Shown here piece by piece: positions 1 through 11,127 of a stretch of 64,000 nucleotides of DNA. How positions within the stretch are numbered: position 1 is the stretch's first letter; every line of letters starts with the position of its first letter. Origin of the DNA: Saccharopolyspora kobensis (GTDB taxonomy: Bacteria > Actinomycetota > Actinomycetes > Mycobacteriales > Pseudonocardiaceae); assembly GCF_900108315.1 (NCBI RefSeq), contig NZ_FNVB01000006.1:392180-456179 (forward strand), read 5' to 3'. The notes under the pieces were generated by a model. The model saw only the letters and a program-made list of their open reading frames with translations. It made no database searches and had not been told where the DNA came from. The position numbers were made by a program, and so were the translations under genes.

Positions 1-2
1 TG

Positions 3-1340
3 TTCATGCTGGTTTTCGCTGCGGTGCTCGTCACCTTCGCGCTGCTCATCGTGGAGATCTCCCAGGAGCAGACCGTCACCCGGGACCTGTTCCTGTACGG
101 GGCTGCCTTCCTGGTGCTCTTCGGCGTGGCGCACTTCGCGGTGCGCCGCTGGGCGCCGTACGCCGACCCGTTGATCCTGCCGCTGGTGGCGCTGATCAAC
201 GGGATCGGTCTGGTGATGCTGCACCGGCTCGACCTCGCCGAGGTCTACGGCGGGCCGTTCACCGGCAAGCAGATCATGTTCAGCGCGATCGGCGTCGTGC
301 TGTTCGTCCTCGTCCTAGCGTTCATCAAGGACCACCGGACGCTGGCCCAGTACGGCTTCACCTGCGGGTTCGTCGGGATCGCGCTGCTGGCGCTGCCCGG
401 CCTGCTGCCCGCCAGCATCTCGGAGGCCAACGGCGCGAAGCTGTGGATCCGGTTCGGTCCGCTGGGCTCCATCCAGCCCGGTGAGTTCGCCAAGATCCTG
501 CTGCTGATCTTCTTCGCCTCGTTCCTGGTCTCCAAGCGGGAGCTGTTCACCACCGCCGGGAAGCGCTTCCTCGGCGTGGACTGGCCGCGCCCGCGGGACC
601 TGATGCCGGTGATCGCGGCCTGGGTGCTGTCCATCGGCATCCTGGTGCTGGAGAAGGACCTCGGCTCCTCGCTGCTGTTCTTCGGCATCGTGCTGGTGAT
701 GCTCTACATCGCCACCGAGCGCGCGGTGTGGGTGTTCCTCGGCCTGTCGTTGTTCGCGCTCGGCGCCATCATCGCGTTCAACCTGTTCGACCACGTCCAG
801 GCCCGGGTCAACACCTGGCTGGACCCGCTGGCCGAGGGCGCCGCCAACGACCAGCTCCGCACCGGCCTGTTCGGCATGGCCAACGGCGGGATGTTCGGCT
901 CCGGGCTCGGCTCGGGCCGGCCGTACCTGACCTCATGGGCGGCCAGCGACTTCATCATCTCGGCCATCGGCGAAGAGCTCGGCCTGGTCGGGCTGATGGC
1001 CGTGCTGATGATGTACCTGCTGCTGGTGATGCGCGGTCTGCGCACCTCGCTGGCGGTGCGCGACTCCTTCGGCAAGCTGTTCGCCGGCGGTCTCGCGTTC
1101 ACCATCGTGCTGCAGCTGTTCGTGGTCGCAGGCGGCGTCACCGGGCTGATCCCGATGACCGGTCTGACCGCGCCGTTCCTGGCCGCCGGTGGTTCGTCGC
1201 TGCTCGCCAACTACGTGCTGGTCGCTCTCCTGCTGCGGATCTCCGACGCCGCGCGGCGGCCGCAGACGCCTGCCAAGCCCAAGCCGAAGCAGGCGCCGAT
1301 CGCGGAAGCGCATACGGAACTCGTGGAGCGTCCCCGATGA
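3..1340 (+). CDS. rodA: RodA/FtsW-type SEDS peptidoglycan glycosyltransferase (5' end cut by window)
   Basis: Polytopic SEDS-family protein that polymerises lipid II glycan strands during elongation, working with the class B PBP encoded next. The reading frame is open to the window edge, so the N-terminus is missing; at least 444 residues are present. About ten hydrophobic segments are visible, with the family motif region KDLGSSLLFFG near residue 217 and the late loop AIGEELGLVG near 320. The C-terminal tail is basic and proline-rich. The stop codon overlaps the pbpA start (ATGA), so the two are translationally coupled. RodA rather than FtsW is inferred from the pbpA-pknA-pknB context. Confidence 0.95.
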   Translation, partial: FMLVFAAVLVTFALLIVEISQEQTVTRDLFLYGAAFLVLFGVAHFAVRRWAPYADPLILPLVALINGIGLVMLHRLDLAEVYGGPFTGKQIMFSAIGVVLFVLVLAFIKDHRTLAQYGFTCGFVGIALLALPGLLPASISEANGAKLWIRFGPLGSIQPGEFAKILLLIFFASFLVSKRELFTTAGKRFLGVDWPRPRDLMPVIAAWVLSIGILVLEKDLGSSLLFFGIVLVMLYIATERAVWVFLGLSLFALGAIIAFNLFDHVQARVNTWLDPLAEGAANDQLRTGLFGMANGGMFGSGLGSGRPYLTSWAASDFIISAIGEELGLVGLMAVLMMYLLLVMRGLRTSLAVRDSFGKLFAGGLAFTIVLQLFVVAGGVTGLIPMTGLTAPFLAAGGSSLLANYVLVALLLRISDAARRPQTPAKPKPKQAPIAEAHTELVERPR

Positions 1341-2794
1341 ACAAGCCGCTGCGCCGAGTGGCGCTGGCCATGATGGTGATGGTCGTGTTGCTGATGGGCA
1401 ACGCGACCTACATCCAGGTGATCCAGGCCAGCGAGCTCCGCGACCACGCCCTGAACAAGCGGACCCAGTACGAGGAGTTCGCCAGGGAGCGCGGGCAGAT
1501 CATCGCCGGTGGCCAGTCGCTGGCCCGGTCGGTGCCCAACGAGGACAACCGCTACAAGTGGCTGCGCACCTACCCGAACGGCCCGATGTACGCCCCGGTG
1601 ACCGGGTTCTACTCGTTCTACTACGGCTCCAACGGCATCGAGCGCGCCGAGGACAAGATCCTCACCGGCAAGGACGACAGCCTGGCCTTCGACCGGCTGT
1701 CGGACATGATCACCGGTAAGGAGTCGCGCGGCGGCAGCGTCGAGCTGACCATCAACACGGCCATGCAAGAGGTGGCCTACAAGGAGCTGACCAGCAAGGG
1801 CTTCTCCGGCTCGGTGGTGGCGCTGGACCCGCGGTCGGGCGAGATCCTGACCATGGTCAACGCGCCGTCCTACGACCCGGGACTGCTGACCTCGACCGAC
1901 AACAACGAGGTCGCCAAGCAGTGGAACAACCTCAGCGAGGCCGAGGACAACCCGATGTCCAACCGCGCGGTCTCCGAGATCTACCCGCCCGGTTCGACCT
2001 TCAAGATGATCACCACCGCCGCCGCGCTGCAGAACGGCTACAAGCCGGACAGCAAGGTGGAGACGGCCGCGCGCATCCCGCTGCCCGGCACCGCCAGCGC
2101 GACGCTGCCCAACTACGGCAGCAACACCTGCCGGGGCGACACGCTCACGGCGGCGGTGGCCTACTCCTGCAACACCGCCTTCGCCAAGATCGCCGGTGAG
2201 CTGGGGCCGGACAAGCTGCGGGAGACCGCGGCGGCGTTCGGGTTCGGCGACGACCTGCAGATCCCGATGAGCGTGGCCAAGTCCGACCTCGGCGCGATGG
2301 CCGACACCGCCGCGCTGTACCAGAGCGGCATCGGTCAGCGCGACGTCCGGGTCACCCCGCTGCAGAACGCGATGATGACCGCGGCCATCGCCAACGGCGG
2401 CAAGCTGATGAAGCCGCAGCTGGTGAAGAACACCCGCTCGCCGGACATGTCGGAGCTGGACACCTTCCAGCCGGAGGAGATGAAGCAGTCGGTCTCGCCG
2501 GAGATCGCGCGCATGCTCCGCGACATGATGATCCAGTCGGAGAAGTACACCAAGGGCTCCGGCAAGATCTCCAACGTCGAGATCGCCTCGAAGACCGGTA
2601 CCGCCCAGCACGGCGACCCCGGTGACAAGCCGCACGGCTGGTACGTGGCGTTCGCCCCCGCGGAGAACCCGACCATCGCGGTCGCGGTGATCGTGGAGAA
2701 CGGTGGCGACGAGGGCGCCGAGGCCACCGGTGGCTCGGTGGCCGCCCCGATCGGCCGGGAGGTCATCCGGGCCGGTCTGCAGGGAGGTGGCTGA
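1337..2794 (+). CDS. pbpA: Class B penicillin-binding protein PbpA (transpeptidase)
   Basis: Peptidoglycan D,D-transpeptidase, 485 aa, membrane-anchored by one N-terminal segment (about residues 8-26) and otherwise extracytoplasmic. All three penicillin-binding motifs are present: S220-T-F-K223 (nucleophile and base), S277-C-N279 and K419-T-G421. The start ATG overlaps the rodA stop by four bases; it gives the usual length of mycobacterial PbpA. Expected to pair with the upstream SEDS protein for cell elongation and to be controlled through the kinases that follow. Confidence 0.96.
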   Translation: MNKPLRRVALAMMVMVVLLMGNATYIQVIQASELRDHALNKRTQYEEFARERGQIIAGGQSLARSVPNEDNRYKWLRTYPNGPMYAPVTGFYSFYYGSNGIERAEDKILTGKDDSLAFDRLSDMITGKESRGGSVELTINTAMQEVAYKELTSKGFSGSVVALDPRSGEILTMVNAPSYDPGLLTSTDNNEVAKQWNNLSEAEDNPMSNRAVSEIYPPGSTFKMITTAAALQNGYKPDSKVETAARIPLPGTASATLPNYGSNTCRGDTLTAAVAYSCNTAFAKIAGELGPDKLRETAAAFGFGDDLQIPMSVAKSDLGAMADTAALYQSGIGQRDVRVTPLQNAMMTAAIANGGKLMKPQLVKNTRSPDMSELDTFQPEEMKQSVSPEIARMLRDMMIQSEKYTKGSGKISNVEIASKTGTAQHGDPGDKPHGWYVAFAPAENPTIAVAVIVENGGDEGAEATGGSVAAPIGREVIRAGLQGGG

Positions 2795-2797
2795 CCC

Positions 2798-4072
2798 GTG
2801 CTGACCTCCGGCCAGTTACTCGCCGACCGGTACCGCCTCGGCAAGCGGATCGCGGTCGGCGGGATGGGCGAGGTGTGGGAGGCGGTGGACGTCCGGCTGG
2901 ACCGGACGGTGGCGATCAAGGTGCTCAAGGCCGAGCTGTGCGGGGACGCGGAGTTCCTGCACCGCTTCCGCACCGAGGCGCGCACCACCGCATCGCTGAA
3001 CCACCCGGGCATCGCCGCGGTGCACGACTACGGCGAGACCGCCGCGATCCCGGACGGGCCGGAGGACACCGCCTACCTGGTGATGGAGCTGGTCGAGGGC
3101 GAGCCGCTGGCGGCGATCCTCGCCCGCGAGGGCCGCATCAACACCGACCACACGCTGGACATGCTGGAGCAGGCCGGCCAGGCGCTGCAGGCCGCGCACG
3201 AGCGCGGCCTGGTGCACCGCGACGTCAAGCCCGGCAACATCCTGATCACGCCCGACGGCAAGGTGAAGCTGACCGACTTCGGCATCGCGAAGGCCGCCGA
3301 CTCCGCGCCGGTGACGCGGTCCGGCATGGTGATGGGCACCGCGCACTACATCGCGCCGGAACAGGCCCTGGGCAGCGACGCCACCCCGTCCAGCGACGTG
3401 TACTCGCTGGCCGTGGTCGGCTACGAGTGCCTGATGGGGCACCGGCCGTTCCTGTCCGACAACGCGGTGACGGTCGCGATGATGCACATCCGCGACATCG
3501 CGCCGCCGCTGCCGCCGGACGTGCCGCCGGGCGTGCGCGCGCTGATCGAGGCCACCATGGCCAAGGATCCGCGGCGCCGCTACGCCGACGGCGGCGAGTT
3601 CGCCGGCGCTGTCGCGGCGGTGCGCGCGGGCCGCCCGCTGCCCACGCCGTCGTCGCTGGTCCTGCCGCAGCAGCGCCAGCAGATGAACGTGCCCGTGCCC
3701 AACACCGGCGTCCACCCGATGCCGACCCAGCTCCCGCCGATGGGCAACACCTACCCGCCGGGGCTGATCCCTCCGCAGGCACCGGCCCCGCAGCTGCCGC
3801 CACCGCAACCGCCGCCCACCTCCTCGGCCAACAAGGTCGTGATCTGGGTGCTGGTGGCGGTGCTGGCCATGGCGGTGCTGGCCGCGGTGGGATTCACCAC
3901 GTACTGGCTCGTCAACCGGGACGAGAGCCTGGGTGCGCAAGCTCACGGCCTGGATTCCGCCGCAGCGCTGGGCCACACTGCGCTACGGCAACCGGACCCG
4001 GTGGTGCTGCCGGGCACCGGAGTCGGGGGAACACCACTCGTCCCGTCGGCCGACGAGGACGGATCGGCATGA
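2798..4072 (+). CDS. pknA: Serine/threonine protein kinase PknA-like
   Basis: Membrane Ser/Thr kinase, 424 aa, controlling cell shape and division. Glycine-rich loop VGGMGEVW at residues 20-27, ATP lysine K41 in [12 protein letters not shown] with catalytic D142, and DFG with D160. A proline-rich juxtamembrane linker (about 285-340) leads to one TM helix (about 347-370) and a short extracellular tail of about 50 residues without PASTA domains. The GTG start lies three bases after the pbpA stop and follows GGAGGTGG. A third of the way downstream the gene is followed by pknB, the usual arrangement. Confidence 0.93.
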   Translation: MLTSGQLLADRYRLGKRIAVGGMGEVWEAVDVRLDRTVAIKVLKAELCGDAEFLHRFRTEARTTASLNHPGIAAVHDYGETAAIPDGPEDTAYLVMELVEGEPLAAILAREGRINTDHTLDMLEQAGQALQAAHERGLVHRDVKPGNILITPDGKVKLTDFGIAKAADSAPVTRSGMVMGTAHYIAPEQALGSDATPSSDVYSLAVVGYECLMGHRPFLSDNAVTVAMMHIRDIAPPLPPDVPPGVRALIEATMAKDPRRRYADGGEFAGAVAAVRAGRPLPTPSSLVLPQQRQQMNVPVPNTGVHPMPTQLPPMGNTYPPGLIPPQAPAPQLPPPQPPPTSSANKVVIWVLVAVLAMAVLAAVGFTTYWLVNRDESLGAQAHGLDSAAALGHTALRQPDPVVLPGTGVGGTPLVPSADEDGSA

Positions 4073-4109
4073 TGGGACGATCGTTGACAAGGATCGGAAC
4101 GACGCTTCG

Positions 4110-6071
<1,962 letters not shown>

Positions 6072-6072
6072 G

Positions 6073-6111
6073 CCCGGAGGGGCACCTCGGACCGGGAGGT
6101 GCCCCTCCGGG
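6073..6111 (+). terminator. Terminator-like hairpin after pknB
   Basis: Perfect 15-bp arms (6073-6087 and 6097-6111) around a 9-base loop, starting immediately after the pknB stop. There is no T-tract, as is common for actinobacterial terminators. Confidence 0.7.
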
Positions 6112-6269
6112 GGCGGGATGAATGCCGTGATCGCGCCCGGCGGGTGTTGCTAGCATCCCCGGTGCCGACCGCGGGACTTCGGCGCGACTTCCGGAAACTG
6201 CCTTTACCGCACTGATTCGCAGCTCGCGCCCCCACTCCCCGGTCGGCGCCAAGACCGAGGGGGCGCCGG

Positions 6270-7676
6270 GTGGGATCGCGGGGAGAGCTGCTCGCCGCCG
6301 GTGACGTGCTGCTGTTCGTCAACGCCGCGATCACCGCGACCGGCCAGCGCGAGTTCCACACCGGCGCCGACGAGCAGCAGCTGTCCCTGGCGTTCCTGCA
6401 CGAGTACATGCTGGTCAACTACCGGGACCTCTACGCAGGCGTGCTGGCGCTCGACATCAACGACCACAACGCGGCGCTGATCGTCCGGCGCCTGCTGGAG
6501 ACCTCCGGCGAGGCGACCGCCGAGCAGCGCCGCAGCGAAGGCCGGCTGATCGCGGGTCGCCTGGCGCTGCTCCCGCCGCAGCGCGTGTTCCGGCTGTTCA
6601 GCGCGCTGCGCCGGGCCAAGGTGAACAACCGCCGGACGCGGGCGATCATGCGCGACTGGCTGGCCGCCCGACCGGACCCGGCCTTCGACGCGGTGAAGTA
6701 CCGCGGCGGCATGAAGCGCGCTCTCCGGCACGCGCACCTCGCCCCGTCCGGTGAGCTGGGCACCTTCCTGTTCGCGCCGCTGACCCGCGCGCAGTACGAG
6801 ACGCCGCTGCTGGAGACCTGGCGCCGCGCGCACTACGAGCAGGCGTCCGTCTACGAGCTGCCGTTCACCGCCGCCGAGGGCTTCGCCGCCGAGCACGGCA
6901 TCCCGCGCGATGTCTTCCTGGAGCGCATCGCGCCGAAGATGACCCGCTTGGAGGCCTTGCGGCTGCAGGAGTCCGGCGCCGCCGAAGCCGACCTGACCCG
7001 GATGCCGCTGACCCGGTTGGCCGCCTACGCGCTCGCCCTGCCGGTCGAGGACCGCGTGCGCCGCCGCGACGAGCTGACCCGCGCGCTGCGCGCGGCGGCC
7101 GACCGGGTGGCGGGCCCGCACCGCGGCACCTGGGGCAAGGTCGCCGCCGTCCTGGACGACAGCTTCTCCGCATCCGGCTCGGGCCAGAAGCGCCGCCGAC
7201 CGCTCGCCGTGGCGCTGGCCTGCCACTACCTGCTCGCAGCCCTCGCCGACGACTACACCGCTCGGTGGACGTCGGGCCGCACCGACGCGCTGCTCGCCCG
7301 CCCGCACGGCGCGACGCCGCTGGGTCGGCGGATCGTCGAGGTGCTGGAAACCGGCCCGGACCGGCTGGTGATCGTCTCCGACGGGTGGGACAACGCGCCG
7401 CCCGGTCTGGCCGGTGAAGTGCTCCGCGCCTGGCGCTCCCGGCTCGACGCGCAGCACCGCACCAGCGCCGTGCACCTCAACCCGGTCTACGACGCGACCG
7501 GTTTCGACGTGCGCCGCCTGTCCGAGGTCGTGCCCAGCACCGGCATCCGCGACGCCGAGGACCTGCCCGCGCTGGTGGAGCTCGCCCAGTTCGCGACCGG
7601 GCGGACCGGGCTCGCGGAGCTGATCGGTTACCTGAGCAACCGCGCTGACCGGCTGCTCGGCGGGGAGACGCCATGA
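6270..7676 (+). CDS. vWA-domain protein resembling TROVE/Ro60 proteins
   Basis: 468 aa, predicted cytoplasmic, no signal or TM segment. The N-terminal two thirds is alpha-helical and rich in Leu/Arg, with a segment at about 118-150 (NNRRTRAIMRDWL...FDAVKYRGGMKRALRHAH) that resembles the HEAT-like TROVE module of Ro RNA-binding proteins. The C-terminal part looks like a von Willebrand A domain with a MIDAS motif D296-D-S298-F-S300 and a second acidic motif VIVSDGWDN around D371. It overlaps the next gene by four bases (ATGA), so the two are co-translated. Known Ro proteins bind Y RNAs and misfolded RNA; RNA binding here is inference. GTG start follows a GAGGGGG sequence. Not part of the conserved rodA-trpG neighbourhood of mycobacteria, so likely accessory. 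Confidence 0.6.
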   Translation: MGSRGELLAAGDVLLFVNAAITATGQREFHTGADEQQLSLAFLHEYMLVNYRDLYAGVLALDINDHNAALIVRRLLETSGEATAEQRRSEGRLIAGRLALLPPQRVFRLFSALRRAKVNNRRTRAIMRDWLAARPDPAFDAVKYRGGMKRALRHAHLAPSGELGTFLFAPLTRAQYETPLLETWRRAHYEQASVYELPFTAAEGFAAEHGIPRDVFLERIAPKMTRLEALRLQESGAAEADLTRMPLTRLAAYALALPVEDRVRRRDELTRALRAAADRVAGPHRGTWGKVAAVLDDSFSASGSGQKRRRPLAVALACHYLLAALADDYTARWTSGRTDALLARPHGATPLGRRIVEVLETGPDRLVIVSDGWDNAPPGLAGEVLRAWRSRLDAQHRTSAVHLNPVYDATGFDVRRLSEVVPSTGIRDAEDLPALVELAQFATGRTGLAELIGYLSNRADRLLGGETP

Positions 7677-8803
7677 CCGGACTCGACCTGACCGGCCTGC
7701 AGACCCGCCCCGCCCAGGTCTGGGGCGCCGTCCGCCTGGTGCCGCTGGTGCGCGCGGAACCGATCGACGACCTCCGGCTGCACCCGCGGATCTACGGCGA
7801 CTCGGTGGGGGTGGTCGAGGTCGGCCGCCGCAGCACCTACATCTCCTACGTGCCGCACGGCTTCGTCGCCGACTGGACCGGCGACGCAGCGGCGGCCACC
7901 TACGGCACCCAGCTGCCCGGCGACGAACCACCGGACGCGATCCCGCTGCGCTTCCACCGGAAGCTGGCCCGTCGCGAAGCGGCCGGGCGGTTGCGGTTCC
8001 TGCCCCTGCACCTGGCGCTGGAGGGCTACCTCGCCCTGCACTTCGGCGGCCCGGAGATCGCCTGGTCGGAGTGGTCGCAGCAGGCGCTGCGCCGCGGGCT
8101 CTCGCCGCGCGCGGAAGCCGCCTGGTCGGGCGCGGCGGTGCCCGGGCTCGACGATGCGCTGCGGGTTTTCGAGATCCACCCCGGGCAGTGCGGCATGCTG
8201 CTCTACGTCGCCGACGCGCTCGCCGCCGCGTTCGTCGTCCCGCACCCCGACGACTACCGCGCCCTGCACCCGACGTTGGTGCAGGACATGCACGGGGAGC
8301 TGATCTTCCAGTACGCGCTGCTGATGCCACCGGTCGCGGACTTCCGGGCGAGCATCGCCGACGCGCGGATCGACACCTTCGCGGACCTGCGCGCGGCGGC
8401 CGACGCCGAAGAGCGCGCCTGGGCAGAGTTCCACGACACGACGATGGCGGCGGGCCTGCTGGCGCAGGACTGCACGTGGCAGGCCGTCCACCGGATGGGG
8501 CGCTTCGAGCTCGCCCGGTTCCTGCCGGTGTTCCGCCCCAAGGAGGAGAACCACATCGGCGAGGCGATCCTGGACGAGCGGGGCCGGACGGCGTACCTGA
8601 AGACGTTCCGGCTCTCCGAGAGCCAGGTCCGCCGGGGCCACCTGCTCAGCCGCCTGGCCGCGCACGGCTGGCACCTGGCCGACACCGCCGCCGATCTCGG
8701 CATTGACGAGGCCCAGCTCGGCCTCCGCCTGGAATCCGCGGGCTTCGGCCACCTCCTCCGCCAGGACGTCCTCGACGCCTACCGCAAGCAGGCCCGACGC
8801 TAG
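7673..8803 (+). CDS. Probable ARPP-2 family protein with C-terminal Fis-like helix-turn-helix
   Basis: 376 aa cytoplasmic protein. The sequence closely resembles an actinobacterial family that I recall as ARPP-2 (ARG and rhodanese-phosphatase associated protein); signature stretches are VRLVPLVRAEPIDDLRLHPR, YVPHGFVADW, LPLHLALEGYLALHFGGPEI and RVFEIHPGQCGMLLYVADAL. The last 60 residues (SESQVRRGHLLSRLAAHGWHL...) form a helix-turn-helix like the Fis C-terminus, suggesting nucleic-acid binding. No catalytic site is recognised. Start overlaps the vWA/TROVE-like gene, so the products probably act together. Family name is from memory and was not searched. Confidence 0.55.
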   Translation: MTGLDLTGLQTRPAQVWGAVRLVPLVRAEPIDDLRLHPRIYGDSVGVVEVGRRSTYISYVPHGFVADWTGDAAAATYGTQLPGDEPPDAIPLRFHRKLARREAAGRLRFLPLHLALEGYLALHFGGPEIAWSEWSQQALRRGLSPRAEAAWSGAAVPGLDDALRVFEIHPGQCGMLLYVADALAAAFVVPHPDDYRALHPTLVQDMHGELIFQYALLMPPVADFRASIADARIDTFADLRAAADAEERAWAEFHDTTMAAGLLAQDCTWQAVHRMGRFELARFLPVFRPKEENHIGEAILDERGRTAYLKTFRLSESQVRRGHLLSRLAAHGWHLADTAADLGIDEAQLGLRLESAGFGHLLRQDVLDAYRKQARR

Positions 8804-8819
8804 CCAGCGGAGGTGGGGG

Positions 8820-9461
8820 TCAGCGCTGGGCGGCCGCGGCCACCTCGCGCATGCCGCGTTCGAGCTCGTTGACCAGGTGTTCATCGACCGGGTGGCCCGC
8901 GCCGGCCATCCAGTTCGCCAGCATCCGGTGGCCGCCGTCGGTGAGCACCGACTCGGGGTGGAACTGGACGCCCTCGACCGGCAGCTCGCGGTGCCGCATG
9001 CCCATCACGATGCCCGACGCGGTCCGCGCGGTGATCTCGAAGTCGTCCGGGATGGTGTCCGCGCGCACGATCAGCGAGTGGTAGCGGGTCGCGATGAACG
9101 GCTCCGCCAGCCCGGCGAACACCCCGGCACCGGAGTGGTGGATCTCGCTGACCTTGCCGTGCAGCAGTTCCGGCGCGCGCTCCACGACGCCGCCCCACAC
9201 CGCACCGATGGCCTGGTGCCCGAGGCACACGCCCAGCACCGGCTTGCGCTCCGCGGCGCAGCGCTGGATCAGCTCCATCGTGCGCCCGGCGCGGTCCGGC
9301 GTTCCCGGACCGGGGCTGAGCAGGAGCCCGTCGGCGGCTGCCACGTCGTCGTCGGTGACGACGTCGTTGCGCCGCACGACGCAGTCCGCGCCCAGCTGCG
9401 CGAGGTACTGCACGAGGTTGTAGACGAAGCTGTCGTAGTTGTCGACGACGAGTACGCGCAC
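8820..9461 (-). CDS. trpG: Glutamine amidotransferase, anthranilate/aminodeoxychorismate synthase component II
   Basis: Class I glutamine amidotransferase, 213 aa, that releases ammonia from glutamine for anthranilate (TrpE) or 4-amino-4-deoxychorismate (PabB) synthesis. Starts with RVLVVDNYDSFVYNLVQYL; oxyanion region LSPGPGTP; nucleophile in GVCLGHQAIG; His-Glu of the triad in FHPES. GTG at 9461 gives the usual family N-terminus; another GTG seven codons upstream (9482) is possible. No synthase partner is in the window, so trp versus folate role cannot be decided. Lies downstream of the sortase and the 51-aa gene on the same strand. Confidence 0.9.
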   Translation of the reverse strand: MRVLVVDNYDSFVYNLVQYLAQLGADCVVRRNDVVTDDDVAAADGLLLSPGPGTPDRAGRTMELIQRCAAERKPVLGVCLGHQAIGAVWGGVVERAPELLHGKVSEIHHSGAGVFAGLAEPFIATRYHSLIVRADTIPDDFEITARTASGIVMGMRHRELPVEGVQFHPESVLTDGGHRMLANWMAGAGHPVDEHLVNELERGMREVAAAAQR

Positions 9462-9522
9462 GGCGCCAGAGTACGCGGACACCCGCCGCCCCGTCCTGCC
9501 GGTTTTCCCGAACCGGGCCCGG

Positions 9523-9678
9523 TCACCGCGTGGTCACCTCGTTGAAGGGCAGCAGCGGGTCGATCGCCGGGAACACCGCGAACAGCAGCAACGCGACCAC
9601 CAGCGCCACCAGCAGCACCGCCTGCAGCGCTTTCGCCGCGGTGCCGCCCGGGAGGTGCCGCCACAGCCACCCGTACAT
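9523..9678 (-). CDS. Small single-span membrane protein next to sortase
   Basis: 51-residue ORF. Starts MYGWLWRHLPGGTAAK, then one strong TM helix (about residues 18-38), then a short tail PAIDPLLPFNEVTT predicted outside. Its ATG shares one base with the sortase stop (TGATG), indicating coupling. Similar tiny membrane proteins accompany class E sortases in actinobacteria; a role as sortase partner is inference. Confidence 0.75.
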   Translation of the reverse strand: MYGWLWRHLPGGTAAKALQAVLLVALVVALLLFAVFPAIDPLLPFNEVTTR

Positions 9679-10562
9679 CAGCGCTCCTCCAGCTCAGCGG
9701 GGCGCAGTTCCGGGTGCGCCGGATCCTTCGGGTACTCCGTGGTGAGCACGCCGTGCACGATCAGCCGCTGCTCGGCGGAGAACTCCGGGTGACAGGTGGT
9801 CAGCGTGATCAGTCGGGTGCGCTGGTCGGCGGGCAGCTCGTCGACCGGCCGATCCGGCACCGGGTGGATCACCTCGCCCTGGGCGGGCAGCACGATGCGG
9901 CGGCCGTGGGCCTGCTCGTACGGTTCGCCGATCGGTGCCACGCCCCGGCAGCGCGGATCGCCGCCGCGCCCGTCCCAGCCGGCGACCTCCTCGGCCATCG
10001 GCAGCACGCGGTAGACGTACCAGCGCGTCTCGGTCTCCACCACCACCGGATCGCAGGATTCCAGCTGGTCCAGGTCGTTGAACGGCGCGCCCTTGCCGAT
10101 CCGGTGCCCGGCCACCGCGAAGTTGCCCCGCTCGCCGGGCCATGCGGTGCCGGTGTAGTGGCCGGGACCGGCGGCCAGGGTCGCGCTGTCGGTGCCCTCC
10201 AGCACCGCGAACCGGAAGTCCGGCCCGAACTCCGGCAGGTACAGCTGGGCGAAGCCCTCGCCGGTGCTCGGCGGTGGTGGCGGCGCGGCCGGTCGCGGCT
10301 GCTGCCACCGGGTCAGCAGCCGGTCGGTGGCCGCGGCCTGCTTGCGGGCGGTGGACCAGTCGGTGACGTAGACCGCGTAGAACACGAAGAGCAGCAGCAC
10401 CAGACCCGCGGTGATCAGCAGTTCGCCCACCACGCGCAACGCGGAGCGGACGCGCCGGCGCTCCGGCGGCGGGGCCTCGGGATGCTCCGGTGCTGTCACG
10501 GTTGCGCTCTCCGTCACGGCTCGGACCGCGGGGACTGGTTCGTCTCCGGGCAAAATGACCAC
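9678..10562 (-). CDS. Class E sortase
   Basis: Membrane cysteine transpeptidase, 294 aa, that attaches LPXTG-like proteins to the wall. Cytoplasmic Pro-rich N-terminus, one TM helix (about 42-67), then extracellular sortase domain. Catalytic residues visible: His in AVAGHRIGKG, Cys in TLTTCHPEF, and Arg in AEQRLIVHG. The proline-rich linker PRPAAPPPPPS precedes the domain. GTG start at 10562; internal starts are possible. No sorting substrate is seen in the window. Confidence 0.9.
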   Translation of the reverse strand: MVILPGDEPVPAVRAVTESATVTAPEHPEAPPPERRRVRSALRVVGELLITAGLVLLLFVFYAVYVTDWSTARKQAAATDRLLTRWQQPRPAAPPPPPSTGEGFAQLYLPEFGPDFRFAVLEGTDSATLAAGPGHYTGTAWPGERGNFAVAGHRIGKGAPFNDLDQLESCDPVVVETETRWYVYRVLPMAEEVAGWDGRGGDPRCRGVAPIGEPYEQAHGRRIVLPAQGEVIHPVPDRPVDELPADQRTRLITLTTCHPEFSAEQRLIVHGVLTTEYPKDPAHPELRPAELEER

Positions 10563-10697
10563 AGGCGGGCTCTAGATCAGCTCTGTGATTACGTTAACGT
10601 GGTACCTGGAACAACGAACCGATCCGCGGCTGGTTTCGCGGGTCGGCGACCGCCCGAGCACGCGGCACCCGCGGCCGCATCACCTGGCGAGGACACC

Positions 10698-10964
10698 ATG
10701 CCGAAGTCCAAGGTCCGCAAGAAGGACTCACCCACCCCGGTGGGCGACCGCCGCACTCCGGTGAAGGCGAAGGCGGTCGGCCCGTCGCACCCCATCTACG
10801 TCGTAGTGATGCTGGGGATGATGATCATCGGGCTGCTCTGGCTGGTGGTCAACTACATCGCGGGCGAGAAGATCCCGTTCATGACCGACCTCGGCGGCTG
10901 GAACTTCGCCGTCGGGTTCGCCTTCATGATCGTCGGCCTGCTGATGACGATGCGCTGGCGCTGA
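10698..10964 (+). CDS. crgA: Cell division protein CrgA
   Basis: 88-aa membrane protein of the actinobacterial CrgA family, which helps place septal wall synthesis by contacting FtsZ, FtsI and CwsA. Basic N-terminus MPKSKVRKKD, two TM helices (about 32-54 and 66-85) with a short loop AGEKIPFMTDLGGWN between them, typical of the family. ATG at 10698 follows GCGAGGACACC. Transcribed divergently from the sortase operon. Confidence 0.95.
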   Translation: MPKSKVRKKDSPTPVGDRRTPVKAKAVGPSHPIYVVVMLGMMIIGLLWLVVNYIAGEKIPFMTDLGGWNFAVGFAFMIVGLLMTMRWR

Positions 10965-11127
10965 CCGCACCACCGCGATTCGTGACCGAGGCCCGGAGGG
11001 CGCAACCCCTTCGGGCCTCACTCATCTCGTCGGGGTATTGACAGCCGGTCGTCGAACAACATGGGTGTAACTCATCCCCAATGGGGATAACTCCTGTGGA
11101 TAACTCATCGGTAGCGGGTGGATAACG
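10965..11127. promoter_or_regulatory. Intergenic DnaA-box cluster upstream of the PH-domain gene
   Basis: Short gap between crgA and the next gene. It contains TCATCCCCA (11072-11080), then on the reverse strand TTATCCCCA (11082-11090), a perfect TTATCCACA (11095-11103) and TTATCCACC (11117-11125), ending two bases before the GTG at 11128. Spacing suggests DnaA binding could affect this promoter or titrate DnaA. Confidence 0.6.

Noticed and set aside
1211-2635. 474-codon minus-strand frame inside pbpA
   Set aside because: Overlaps a gene with all catalytic motifs; residue composition is Arg/His/Gly-rich shadow type.
6073-6111. Hairpin after pknB as an attenuator for the next gene
   Set aside because: Lies at the operon end with the next start about 160 bases away and no leader peptide; a simple terminator is enough.
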